Below are positions 33,909 to 42,990 of a stretch of DNA of 64,000 bases, one piece after another. Where the stretch lies: NCBI RefSeq assembly GCF_041260155.1, contig NC_091940.1, forward strand, positions 31,586,875-31,650,874. The letters are read 5' to 3'. Source of the DNA: Ptychodera flava. Lineage: Eukaryota; Hemichordata; Enteropneusta; Ptychoderidae. The stretch's first letter is position 1. Each line of letters opens with the position of its first letter. The position numbers were made by a program, and so were the translations under genes. A model generated the notes under the pieces. That model was not told the origin of the DNA. It saw only the letters and a list, made by a program, of their open reading frames with translations, and ran no database searches.

Positions 33909-34325
33909 CTATCGGAAGATAAACCATCCCACGACCAATCCTCCAGCAATATAGATCATCTCATATTTCTTTTGCTCAGGACTGGGCTGATAATAATCTG
34001 AGAATTGAACTTCTTTGCCTGACGTAGAGTTGCTTTGCACCGCTTCTGCTTCTTCCAGGATTTCTGCATCTGTATCTCTTAATTCTGCCGCAGCATGTGC
34101 GTCCTTTGCCTGATTTTCTCTTTCCCAGTCAGCCTGTAGTAGTCTTTTTTCTGACCAGACGTTGCGATCATGTTCAAATTTTTCTAATGCTTTATCATGT
34201 CGGACCTTCTCTTCAATAAGAGCATCACCATTACCGGAAAGCTTTTGTCCGATAATATTTCCTCCTGTGAATGCCGTTGCATTTAATACAGCACCGAGAA
34301 CTGTCATTCCTATAGCTGAAGCCAT
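33909..34325 (-). CDS. conserved Polinton coiled-coil membrane protein
   Basis: A 138-residue frame with an N-terminal Gly/Ala-rich hydrophobic start (IGMTVLGAVLNATAFTGGNIIGQ), a long charged helix (EEKVRHDKALEKFEHDRNVWSEKRLLQADWERENQ), and a C-terminal membrane segment (MIYIAGGLVVGWFIF). The motif RHDxAxEKxxxxRxxWxExR recurs in proteins I associate with Polintons; its function is not established. Confidence 0.6.
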   Translation of the reverse strand: MASAIGMTVLGAVLNATAFTGGNIIGQKLSGNGDALIEEKVRHDKALEKFEHDRNVWSEKRLLQADWERENQAKDAHAAAELRDTDAEILEEAEAVQSNSTSGKEVQFSDYYQPSPEQKKYEMIYIAGGLVVGWFIFR

Positions 34326-34402
34326 GGTTGTGTATATTACAAGGTATTATTTTAATTTTCACTGTATATAGGTCCCTACGGAGTATGTCTGATCCAAGTG
34401 GC

Positions 34403-35252
34403 TTCGGTCTAGGTACAATTCGTATGCAAATCTTGAGCTTGAAGATCTGAGTGATGTTAAAGTTAACAATAATACTAAGATGGCTGCTAATCATAATAAG
34501 GATTACGTCCTTCGTTATAAAGACCGCGAAAAATATTTCGTTTAGCCAATGCCGCGGTGCAATCCCACGAACATGCTGTAGAATTTTCCGAACTTAAAGA
34601 CATTGATGAAACTGTAATTGACGCCACAAAGGCTTCGAATGATCCTACTCCTTTTGCTCTGACATGGGATGGGGATAGTCAGAAATTCATGCCTTATAAT
34701 GTGCCGCGTAACATCTTAGATATATTGGATAGTGAAATTGCAGGAGGTGTTGCTGAACCACCAGGAACTCCGAATGTGATTTATTTTGATAGCAATGTAA
34801 ACAAATATAAATTGTTAGATTTTCGTAGTTGGCTTACTCCTACAAATCCATACATTGCACTTCTTGGTATACCAATTCATCTTAAAATTAGTCCTCTTAA
34901 TACAATAATGAAGGCAGATAATACACTAAGAAGGTGGATAAACGAGGGGGAGAATTATTGCTCGTATACAGCTAGCGGAGTTCCAGTTAGATTATTTTGG
35001 GACACAACTTTAAAGAAACTGGGTCTTAAAAGTGTCGGTGATGAGGCAGCTGTTCTCACTTTACAGACAGTAAATCAACAGATGACTGATAATATGAAAA
35101 TACTTCAACATGGTACAGTTCTCATTAGATGTGTAAAGTTAGCTACTGGAGATGAATTTGACGATTTGGTTGGATATTATGCTATGAAAACAGATAACAG
35201 AACAACTTGTGATATTATCATAAGTATTGATAAAGATCGGGAGGGGAAATGA
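34403..35252 (+). pseudogene. fibre-like protein with repeated strand motifs (Polinton)
   Basis: The open part (34557-35252, 231 residues) holds three loose copies of a motif x-F/V-x-L/Y-x-W/F-D-(4-5)-K: FALTWDGDSQKFMPYNV (33-49), NVIYFDSNVNKYKLLDF (73-89) and VRLFWDTTLKKLGLKSV (144-160). Such short repeats resemble the beta-repeats of phage and virus attachment fibres. The gene starts upstream of the open part; this copy looks broken (about two breaks). It overlaps the next gene by ATGA. A receptor-binding role is inference. Confidence 0.45.
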
Positions 35253-35443
35253 GTATTGAATGTTTTGTTGGTGGGAATAGAATAGAGAACGACTTAGGAA
35301 CTACATTTGTACGTAGAGATAAAAGAGTGAACACTTTAGATATCAGTACCATTCATCTGAAACGTCTCATATTATTTGAAGTAATGGTCTTCCGTCACAT
35401 TTTAAGTTCAGAGGAAATTACTAAAATTTTATCTATCAGGTGA
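35249..35443 (+). CDS. small protein with LamG-like C-terminal strand, ends at right TIR
   Basis: A 64-residue frame overlapping the preceding gene's stop (ATGA). Its end, ILFEVMVFRHILSSEEITKIL, resembles the last strand and helix of LamG/concanavalin-like domains (xExxxFxRxLSxEEI). It may be the distal tip of the fibre-like product or a remnant of a longer lectin domain. It stops just before the right terminal repeat. Confidence 0.45.
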   Translation: MSIECFVGGNRIENDLGTTFVRRDKRVNTLDISTIHLKRLILFEVMVFRHILSSEEITKILSIR

Positions 35444-35446
35444 ACA

Positions 35447-35775
35447 AGTTCGTACCGATAGGAACTTCGTGTTCAACATCAGCTAGACTCCGCGACCGGC
35501 CGGCCGGACTGACAACGGGGGTCCTTTATATAGGCTAGTTTGATGGTGATGACTCACACGGAATTTCCCGTACATGTTATAAACATGCTCAGCAGGGAAT
35601 TTCCCGCTTAGTTCAGGACAATGCACTGCTGCGCGTGCGTGAGTTCGTATATAGGTCAGGGTCATACTTTAGTTACATGGATGGTTAAATTTTCCTTCGC
35701 TTCATGTAGATAAATGAATAAAATGGGGTGTAAAATTCTTATTAATCACCAGTTGTCCACGTTTACTTTACTACT
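35447..35775 (-). repeat. Polinton right terminal inverted repeat (329 bp)
   Basis: This is the inverted copy of the left repeat. By eye it differs at about half a dozen small positions plus one GC-rich insertion of about 11 bp (GGCCGGCCGG region near 35500). It carries the same inward-facing TATA at 35526-35532. Confidence 0.95.
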
Positions 35776-35781
35776 GCCACC
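35776..35781. repeat. 6-bp Polinton target-site duplication (right)
   Basis: GCCACC, identical to 18796-18801. Next to it the interrupted LINE resumes. Confidence 0.92.
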
Positions 35782-36767
35782 TCCCTAGCGCGTAGACTGT
35801 CCTGATTGGGCAACCTTCTCCGGAATTTCATCAACTTGATAGATTGTTTTGGTGCCTTCTTCGTTGATGCACGTGAGCTTGTCATAACGGATGAATGTTT
35901 TTAAAGCCGGGTTTCTTCAAGTAGAGATCTCCGGAACATCAGGAGCTTGGAACGAATATTTCTCATTCGTTTGGAGAAGTCTTCACTAATGCTGATGTTA
36001 CTGTTTTTCAGTTTGTTGGCATTTCGTAGAACATTGGATTTGTCCTTGAATTTGACGAACATAGCGATAATTGGCCGGGCTCCTCGTATCAACGGTGCAT
36101 ATGTTATACGATGTACTCTTTCGAATTCGATATCTTCAGTAATTTCCAGGTTGTTTTTCAGTACAGATTTAACTTTTTCTTCAGATGTGTCCCAGCTCTC
36201 ATTTGTGCCGTCTTGCTCGATGCCATAAAACACGAGATTATTTCTTCTTCCTCTATTTTCCAGGTCGTCATTAGCACGTTTAAGCTGGTTATTTTCTTCT
36301 CGTAATTCATCTAGTGTGGTTTTCAGTCCAGCGAATGTACTAGGGTTGGCTTCCATTTCTGTCATTTTCGTTGTGTTTTGTTGTAGTTGTTCGCGGAATT
36401 CAGACATTTCGTCCTCAATGTTGTCCATTCTGTTCTGCATTACTTCTAACTTTTCGTGTATGTGCTGAGATTCCGTTATTAGTCTGTCAAGTTTCTCATC
36501 GATACCTGAAATATCGGCCTTTGTAGCCAGTTCCGTTCCTGGACCAGTAGTTGTACCTGCTGACCTTAGTGTGGGTCCGGGATTTCTCTCAACATTTCCA
36601 GCAATGACTAGCAGGCTAACCAGGCAGAGCTTGATGGAGAGTGACACCTGGCTGTTCAACAAAGGTATGACAAGGGCGGCCATCTTGGGTACTTTCCTCT
36701 GCCTGTCTGGGTCGCCACCGGCAAATCCGCCAATTTTAGCTCGATACTGCTCAAGACCTACACCCAT
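35782..36767 (-). pseudogene. LINE ORF1: 2A-like motif, coiled coil and L1-type RNA-binding domain
   Basis: The main frame is 35901-36767 (288 residues). A hydrophobic stretch (LSIKLCLVSLLVIAG, about 43-57) leads straight into the 2A-like motif, then a long coiled coil (about 80-170) and an RRM-like L1 ORF1 domain (RRNNLVFYGIEQDG, FERVHRI, RPIIAMFVKFKDKSNVL). After a frameshift in an A-run near 35900 about 35 further residues (FIRYDKLTCINEEGTK) lead to a TAG near the Polinton insertion point. The protein would bind LINE RNA as a trimer. The start is the first ATG after a stop-rich leader. Confidence 0.88.
36573..36599 (-). other. 2A-like ribosome-skipping motif in LINE ORF1
   Basis: Residues 57-65 read GNVERNPGP, close to the 2A consensus D-V/I-E-x-N-P-G-P, with Asn in place of the first Asp. 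2A motifs at ORF1 N-termini are established for several APE-type LINEs of marine invertebrates. Separation would occur between Gly64 and Pro65. Confidence 0.75.
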
Positions 36768-36912
36768 CTTGTTTCAAAAAGGCCAGCTGTATGTTATAAA
36801 TGCATCTATGCTGAAAGCTTACTTGAGTCCCAAAACACAAATTGCTATTTCAAGAAATTACGCGGAGCCGATCTCCATACCTGCCATCTCTGTCTCAGTT
36901 ACGTAAGGTCCC

Positions 36913-36924
36913 TAAAGAACAGGT
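36913..36924. repeat. target-site duplication of the LINE (right copy)
   Basis: TAAAGAACAGGT, identical to 15114-15125. Confidence 0.8.
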
Positions 36925-37265
36925 GGCCATCCATGAAAGATATTTCTAGAAATGTCTTCATACCACTAAACAGACTGTCTTACTACGAATATAATCTCGA
37001 CCCTCATTCTAAATCTTTCATTTATAATCGAGAAAATGTTTGATGCTTTTAGATGTTATCAAGCCTGATATACACTGTGATAGTTTTCCTGAGTGATTTG
37101 TCCTACCATATTCGCCTGTCAAACCATGAACCAAAACCTGTCCAATACAGTGTATTTTGACTGACTTTGCCTTTTGAAGACCCCTAACTACACATACAAA
37201 CATAACTTCCAATGCCTCGTCTGGCTACGACATACAAAAGCATCGTGAATTTACTGACGTATGAC
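36925..37265. other. no gene seen
   Basis: Unique-looking AT-rich sequence between the LINE flank and the minisatellite. Confidence 0.5.
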
Positions 37266-37267
37266 CA

Positions 37268-37432
37268 GATGGGGATAGAAATATGTGCCGCAGCGGTGAG
37301 CGTTAAGGTGACCTTCAGGTCTGACGGCGATAGAATGTGACGTAGCGGTGAGAGTTAAGGTGACCTTCAGGTCTGACGGCGATAGAATGTGACGCAGCGG
37401 TGTGTTAAGGTGACCTTCAGGTCTGACGTTCC
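37268..37432 (+). repeat. minisatellite, three copies of a unit of about 58 bp
   Basis: The block GTTAAGGTGACCTTCAGG plus TCTGACGGCGATAGAA and GTGACGCAGCGGTGAG recurs three times with few differences; the last copy is shortened. It is GC-richer than its surroundings. Confidence 0.9.
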
Positions 37433-40400
37433 CTTGATTTTGAATTACGTGACGTAAAGGGGTTGACCTGAATAACTTTGATTGTCGTGCACTATTGGTT
37501 ACACGAATGCCACGTATGGCCTGTAAAAAGTGACGATCCCTTTCAAATCGTTAAGTTTCTACACACTCTCCGTTGGTTAAAATAATGTTTGTCCTTGAGG
37601 AAAGGCTTATTGTGTTACTGGTAGATCGAATTTCAACAACATTTACCGAGTTTGCAATCTCTTTTTATGCAAATGAGCAACACATATCGATTCCCGTTTT
37701 GTTTCCTAGGAACAAGAAAAAGTTAAAAAAATAGAGTGAATCTCAAATATCTCTTCGTTACTTGGACGACCTTTGGCTACGGTAACAATTTTATGGGCTG
37801 AGCTAAACTTGCCAGCAGAATTATTTATGAGTAAATCTTGATTTGGTGAAACACCTTGTTTCAGGTCATGATATCCGGGAAGGTCGTATCTCGTCAGGGC
37901 ATTATATGGTTTGCATTGGACCGCTGGTACACGGTCTTAGAACAGACGGATCTGAACCATGTTCAAAGTCGAAGTAAAAGTTCTACACGGATATTTGCAT
38001 AATATCGATTGCTTACGTTTGGAAGATTTCCACCATCGGACTCATGACTTGCGTGTAAAACAAGCAATTAAGTTATCATTACCAACTATCAAATAAACCT
38101 TACATAAATACAATAGTCTCCAAACTTGAAGTCTTTTAAATTTTAGCATTTACGAACAAAACTGTCGATGAGAAAAGATAAGTTCCCTGACATTCTACAA
38201 GACACTGATTTATTAAAGCATAGAAATGAAAGATGTCATACAAAATGATGGTACTCAGTGGTTAGGTGATAGTCAGAATCTTACTGGTTGGAAATTTCAT
38301 TTTTCGATGGAGAGAACGGCCTACTTTCTACCAGCTCAAGCAGTTTCGCGAACACAATGCTACTTGACGGAAATACGAAGACGATTGGGCTTCACTGGGT
38401 TGACGGTGCAGTCATGCTCTATGTCGTGCAGAAGAGGACAAGGTATGTGAAGATTGAGATTTCACAACGTCGTAGAATGCCATCGTACAACTAGTGAGTG
38501 GCCACAGATTGTGCTTGGCAGTGTACATCTGATTGCAATCTCGACCATGAGTCTCAATAAAATATCAACTTATCATCATAGACAGTAGTAATTTTGTTTA
38601 GTTCTATCATATTTTCAAATTTCATTGTGTTCGCTAAAATCAAAGAAAACTAAAACTCAAGATCACTCTAATACTAACACCACGTCCAGTGTTACCTACC
38701 TCCGTTTGTGAGACACTATTTCTTCCCTCGTTTTGTATTCGGCCTTCACAGTATCGTGGCTGCGGGTCAACCAAGGCTTGGACACTGAGTGCGTGTTATC
38801 AGGGAGAGATGGTAGCCGGTATGCATGGTAGTACATACTGCTGCTGACACCTGGAAGTGAGGACAACTTTAACACTCTATGCGAAATTCTACAGACATTT
38901 ACTCGTTGCGTAAGGGTTAATGTCTTAAAACTCAGGGAAACAAAACACTGAGCTCTCTGCCATTCGGCTTGCTTTCTTTAGTTCAGTGTTCGGGGAAACC
39001 TGACAAAGTTGTTCGCGTAAAAATAAAGTGTTCGCAGACGGTTGAGCGGCAGGGCAAGCAGTCTTTTCTTGTAAACATTTTTTGGTTATTGAGGAACTTG
39101 GAAAATGAAAGTCTGGAGGGAGAACAGGGATTAAGATTCGGTTTATTTCTTACTGGGTTTATAAGGTTTAGGTGCAAGGAATATGATAATGTTTATCGTG
39201 GTAGAGGTTATGAAAGGGTTCATCTGACAGTGTCAGCATTAATGAAGATAGACAAACATGATATGCATCGAATACAACAATAGAAGACAATGTACTGTAT
39301 TTAATTTCTGTTTGTCAACTTTTAGTGAGACAACGTCACTGTGCAATAAATTTGTAGACTTTGCGAAGAGGCCATCACTGCTTCATTTATTGTCTTTAGT
39401 ATCTTATCTTTTGCTGAAGTTTTACTTCTGAATCAATAATTAATCTTACAAAATTTGTCGAGACACTCAATAAGAAGGCAAAGCGTCTGCCTCGGAATAG
39501 AAAAGAAATAGTTCTTAATACTCATCAAATTTAGTAACCATGTATATAGTACCATATAGAAAACTAACATCGTCAGAGTTGGTGCACACCGATTACTGTC
39601 ATGTAATAGAAATAGCCCTGTAACTCAATATTAAATGCAATCCATTTAATGTCTGTAAAGTTTGAACTCTTTTTACAGAATGCTATGTTTGTCATGTTAC
39701 AGTGCCAGCTGCTTATGTGAAACATGTGACATAATGAACCGAAATTCGATATCACAAAATATGAAGAGTAATATGGTCCGATGATTGCAAAACTCAGTTC
39801 TTGCTTAATCCGGAGATAATATTACGTTTGGGTAAAATGCATTTTTCCAACAAAATAGTCTTGAAACTGTACACAATTCTCAATGTTCCATGGCTAGATG
39901 ATAAAATCAACAGATGATGGTTATTTGAAAATGACAGACTTAAACTTTTGACCAAACTTTTTTCAAGCATACTTTCAACAATCAACAATTTCCTTTCAAA
40001 ATCAAAAATAAAAATCAGGGGTCACCTTTCAAATTTTGGTACTATAGAAACAAATTATCCAATATTTACCGATATTTTGACATTTAAAATGACCGCCACC
40101 CCTGTACTACCTCTAAGGGGAAAATATAATTCCCGATTTTCACAAAACTACGCCGGAGAAAACTTTATTTACTTCATAAGCTTCAAAATGAGCCCCCTAA
40201 GTTGTAGGCCAAAAGAATATTGTAAACGTTTGAAAGTCCGAGTATCTGACCCCGCATTTTACGTTATGGTTTGCAAAAGTAGAAGAGCAGTAAACATGTT
40301 TGGCAACTTTGTCTTGCAGACTTTTTTATTTTGGTCTCTTTCTCATCTTGCAAGCCCCAATAGTCGACCCAGGCACCAAACAGGACTGAAATTTAGGTCA

Positions 40401-41727
40401 ACTATTGGTCACTTGATATCTCCTAGACTGACCCGTTGTCTGAAACTGTGTCAAGGACTTTGGCGTACTCGTTTTCTCTAATCAAGCATAATTACCATAG
40501 TGCAATAATGTAAACAATGAAAAATTATGCACATCCCGAATTGTGAAATTTTTACTCTATGAAGTTGCTAAAATTTGGTTTAACTTTTTGACCACGAAAC
40601 AAATCAATCAAAGGCGCGTTATCATTGCAAAATAGATCTTGACAATTAAAATGTCAGCCTTAAAATTAAACAAAGAGCAGAAAATATGAAACTGAGAATG
40701 TGGCAGTGTCCTCTCAGAAACGTTAATCATAAAAGTCCGCCATAAAAGATTTTAACAATACCCGAATAAAAGTATTATTGCCATTCAAAGCTCATTCACA
40801 AACCTATCATCATAAACAAAGATGGATGAATTCATCATCCTTTGCAAAGTTCACACTACTTGAAGGTTTTTAGAGCTCGACGAACAGGTGTCTGGTGCAA
40901 CATTTTTCTACAAAAAAGAACAAAAAATCTTTGGTCATACAGCAATTACCTACTTTTACAGAATGAAATCAAATCCAAAACGTCACTTGGCAAAAGTAAC
41001 CGGTGTATTCTTCGAGACTTTGATTGGCAATGCTGATGAAAATAACCATAGACCCTGTCGTCTCGCTTCCTCTGTCTATGAAGTAAGGCACCTGTGCTTC
41101 TGTTACCTTCCCAACCACGCGAGGGGGTCCACAGCTGCATCAGGGCCACCTATGTTCACGGATATTGGTCACTACTCCCTTCGTTTACATATATAGCTTC
41201 AGAGGCAGCAAATAAAGCTGTTCTTGTCAATAATGTTCTTACACGCTTTCTTAGAGGACAATACTCCTTCACTGGCATGCAAGGAAATTTCACGCTCATG
41301 CTCGGCGAACATTTAATCAAAGCAAAGCCTGAGTCTTGACAAGAAAAGTATTTCAGGACAGTTTATGTGGTACAAAGAACCTATAGCGGTCTGATAGCTT
41401 GAAGATACTTACCAATTTATGAAATTGATAGTCCGATTTAACAAGAAATTTAAAGCTATCATAAAATGGTGCTACTCAGCATGAAAATACAATTTTAATT
41501 TTAACTATACTACTTGAATATCATTTCTACATTAATTTATCAATTAAACCTGCGGCAGTGGCACAAACAGATTTATAAGACGATGAGACGTTCTGTGTGA
41601 TATGTGGGTGAACGGGAAAAGTATGTCGACCGACCTTGTCGGAAAATGTATGTTAAGAAAGTTGACTCTCTTTATGACTATAACATTAACGAAAGGCAGA
41701 GTAGAATATCGGGATGAATAATTCAAA
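37433..41727. other. 4.3 kb without a supportable gene
   Basis: Short frames occur on both strands (for example 38226-38450, 38969-39283 and 39948-40481), but none has domain signatures, splice context or composition that I would defend. I see no structural RNA or repeat boundary that I can fix here. Confidence 0.5.
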
Positions 41728-42015
41728 TGTGCTGGTTGGTGCACATTATGTGCACATTTATTGCTTTCCAAGGCCTCCGGCCTATAAGCAAATCGGTCAC
41801 AGGTTGAAGTACAATAATAAGAAAGCAGCACACAGGTAATTAATATACATCACATTAAAAGTCTTACAGTTGTGAAGTAATAGTTTCATACGAAGATTGA
41901 AGGCTTTGGAAATAAACTGACAAATATTAGATAATATTTCTGAATCTGATACATTAGGGAGATTTTTAAACTTACAAAAATTCGGTTCATTAATTGCGTT
42001 TGAAATGTAAGTATT
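41728..42015 (-). mobile_element. truncated LINE 3' end related to the 15-kb LINE
   Basis: On the minus strand the last residues resemble the 15-kb LINE's C-terminus (INEPNFCKFKNL and QFISKAFNLRMKLL against VEPNFNKFVQLM and YFVQKAFKFRTNLL). The tail shows the same GGCCGGAGGCCT hairpin, GCAATAAA and a GTGCACATAATGTGCAC palindrome. It is a 5'-truncated copy of the same or a sister family. Confidence 0.75.
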
Positions 42016-42860
42016 CCTTTGCTATGATTCAAAATTATAGAAAATTGCATTTCAAAGAGTGAAGTTTAAAAACTTCAAAAATAATTGGACATTGAAACAT
42101 TTCATTTCTGATGTAGAATTCATCAAAAAGATGAAATAAGTATTCTGTAAAAGATCTGATAAATATTTATGTGAAGCCTTCTATGAGATATATTGCCATG
42201 GTAACAGTTTGCACGGTCCTCTGACGTAGAACAGTGATGAACATTTATTTTGAGTAATATTATATAGGGCTCAGCCTTGGTGTCGCGCCAGGGGTTAAGA
42301 TTGGCAATGTTATTTGTATTGATTCATGATAAAATGTAATTAATTGTTATTTCATAAACGTTTATATGACAACTATGCCAGTTTCCCCCTGATGAAGCAG
42401 TTCACGTACGTACACGAAGTCAAACCCTGCAGCAGTGCAGGTATAGATTTTCTGTAACGTGTAAAAATTTTGGACGAAAGTTGGCAATTTTTACAATGAT
42501 AATAGCCTATTGCAAGGGGCGTATTATGCAATCATTATCATTGCAATGGTAACCGCACTGCCACCTTCCACTTGCCAAACTGAAAACTACAGCGTTCCGT
42601 CTAAAAACTGCAATTTTGAGTCTAATTATTGACACAGGGGGCGCTTTTCTAAAATTCAATCCCAGCATTCTTTGCGTATACCCCCCCCCATTCATATGCA
42701 CGACAGTTTTCTCCCTTTATCTATATTAACGATATTTTGTATCGGCGACAAGGTGCATAATAACATTTACTGGCTAATAAAAGAGGTATATTTTATAAAT
42801 GGCATGTTATATAATAGTAATTTGTTTCGTATTTGTTTATTTACGAGTACTCAAAAAAAA
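42016..42860. other. no gene seen
   Basis: AT-rich, no supported coding frame. A CTGATGA at about 42390 is not convincing as a ribozyme. Confidence 0.5.
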
Positions 42861-42863
42861 ACC

Positions 42864-42990
42864 ATGGCGGCGCCCATGAAAGAAGGGTACACTTCCGGTT
42901 ACTCGCATAGTATATTATGAATATGCGCATGCGTAGTCAGTAAGCCGCTGGCGCGACTATAGCGGAGCGTGGAAGAGTGGTATTAAGGAT
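42864..42990. promoter_or_regulatory. CpG-rich promoter-like patch with YY1-, ETS- and NRF1-type sites
   Basis: In otherwise AT-rich DNA, ATGGCGGCG (42864-42872, YY1-like), ACTTCCGG (42891-42898, ETS-like) and TGCGCATGCG (42924-42933, the NRF1 palindrome) fall within 70 bp, followed by CpG-rich sequence to about 42990. This trio is typical of TATA-less housekeeping promoters in animals. Which gene and strand it serves is unknown; it could belong to an unrecognised first exon. Confidence 0.4.

Larger units (their letters stand above)
18802..35775. mobile_element. Polinton/Maverick element, fossil copy, 16,974 bp
   Basis: This is a self-synthesising Polinton with terminal inverted repeats beginning AGTAGTAAAGTAAACG, a GCCACC target duplication, and the full hallmark set: protein-primed DNA polymerase B, retroviral-type integrase with chromodomain, FtsK/HerA-type packaging ATPase and double-jelly-roll major capsid protein. 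At least ten further frames occur, several with membrane segments. I recognise no adenain-type maturation protease. Genes lie on both strands in blocks. The terminal repeats are nearly identical, which suggests a fairly recent insertion, yet the copy is broken, with roughly a dozen breaks overall, mostly in the polymerase. It sits inside a LINE, so it is younger than that LINE. Confidence 0.96.
15126..36912 (-). mobile_element. LINE with 2A-bearing ORF1, interrupted by a Polinton
   Basis: This is a non-LTR retrotransposon on the minus strand, about 4.8 kb once the nested Polinton is subtracted. From its 5' end: a short leader (36768-36912), ORF1 (L1-like RNA-binding protein), ORF2 with apurinic-type endonuclease, reverse transcriptase and a C-terminal zinc knuckle, and a 3' tail with hairpins at 15126-15320. 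A 12-bp duplication TAAAGAACAGGT flanks it, so it looks full length. ORF2 carries about two frameshifts and two stops, and ORF1 one frameshift near its end, so it is dead. The clade is not settled; CR1/Jockey-superfamily relatives are known to carry 2A motifs. Confidence 0.88.

Noticed and set aside
39948-40481. 177-residue plus-strand frame
   Set aside because: Composition and pattern resemble translated AT-rich non-coding DNA; no domain, splice or promoter evidence.
42388-42425. Second hammerhead candidate (CTGATGAAGC...)
   Set aside because: No convincing stem II and GAAA in the right place.
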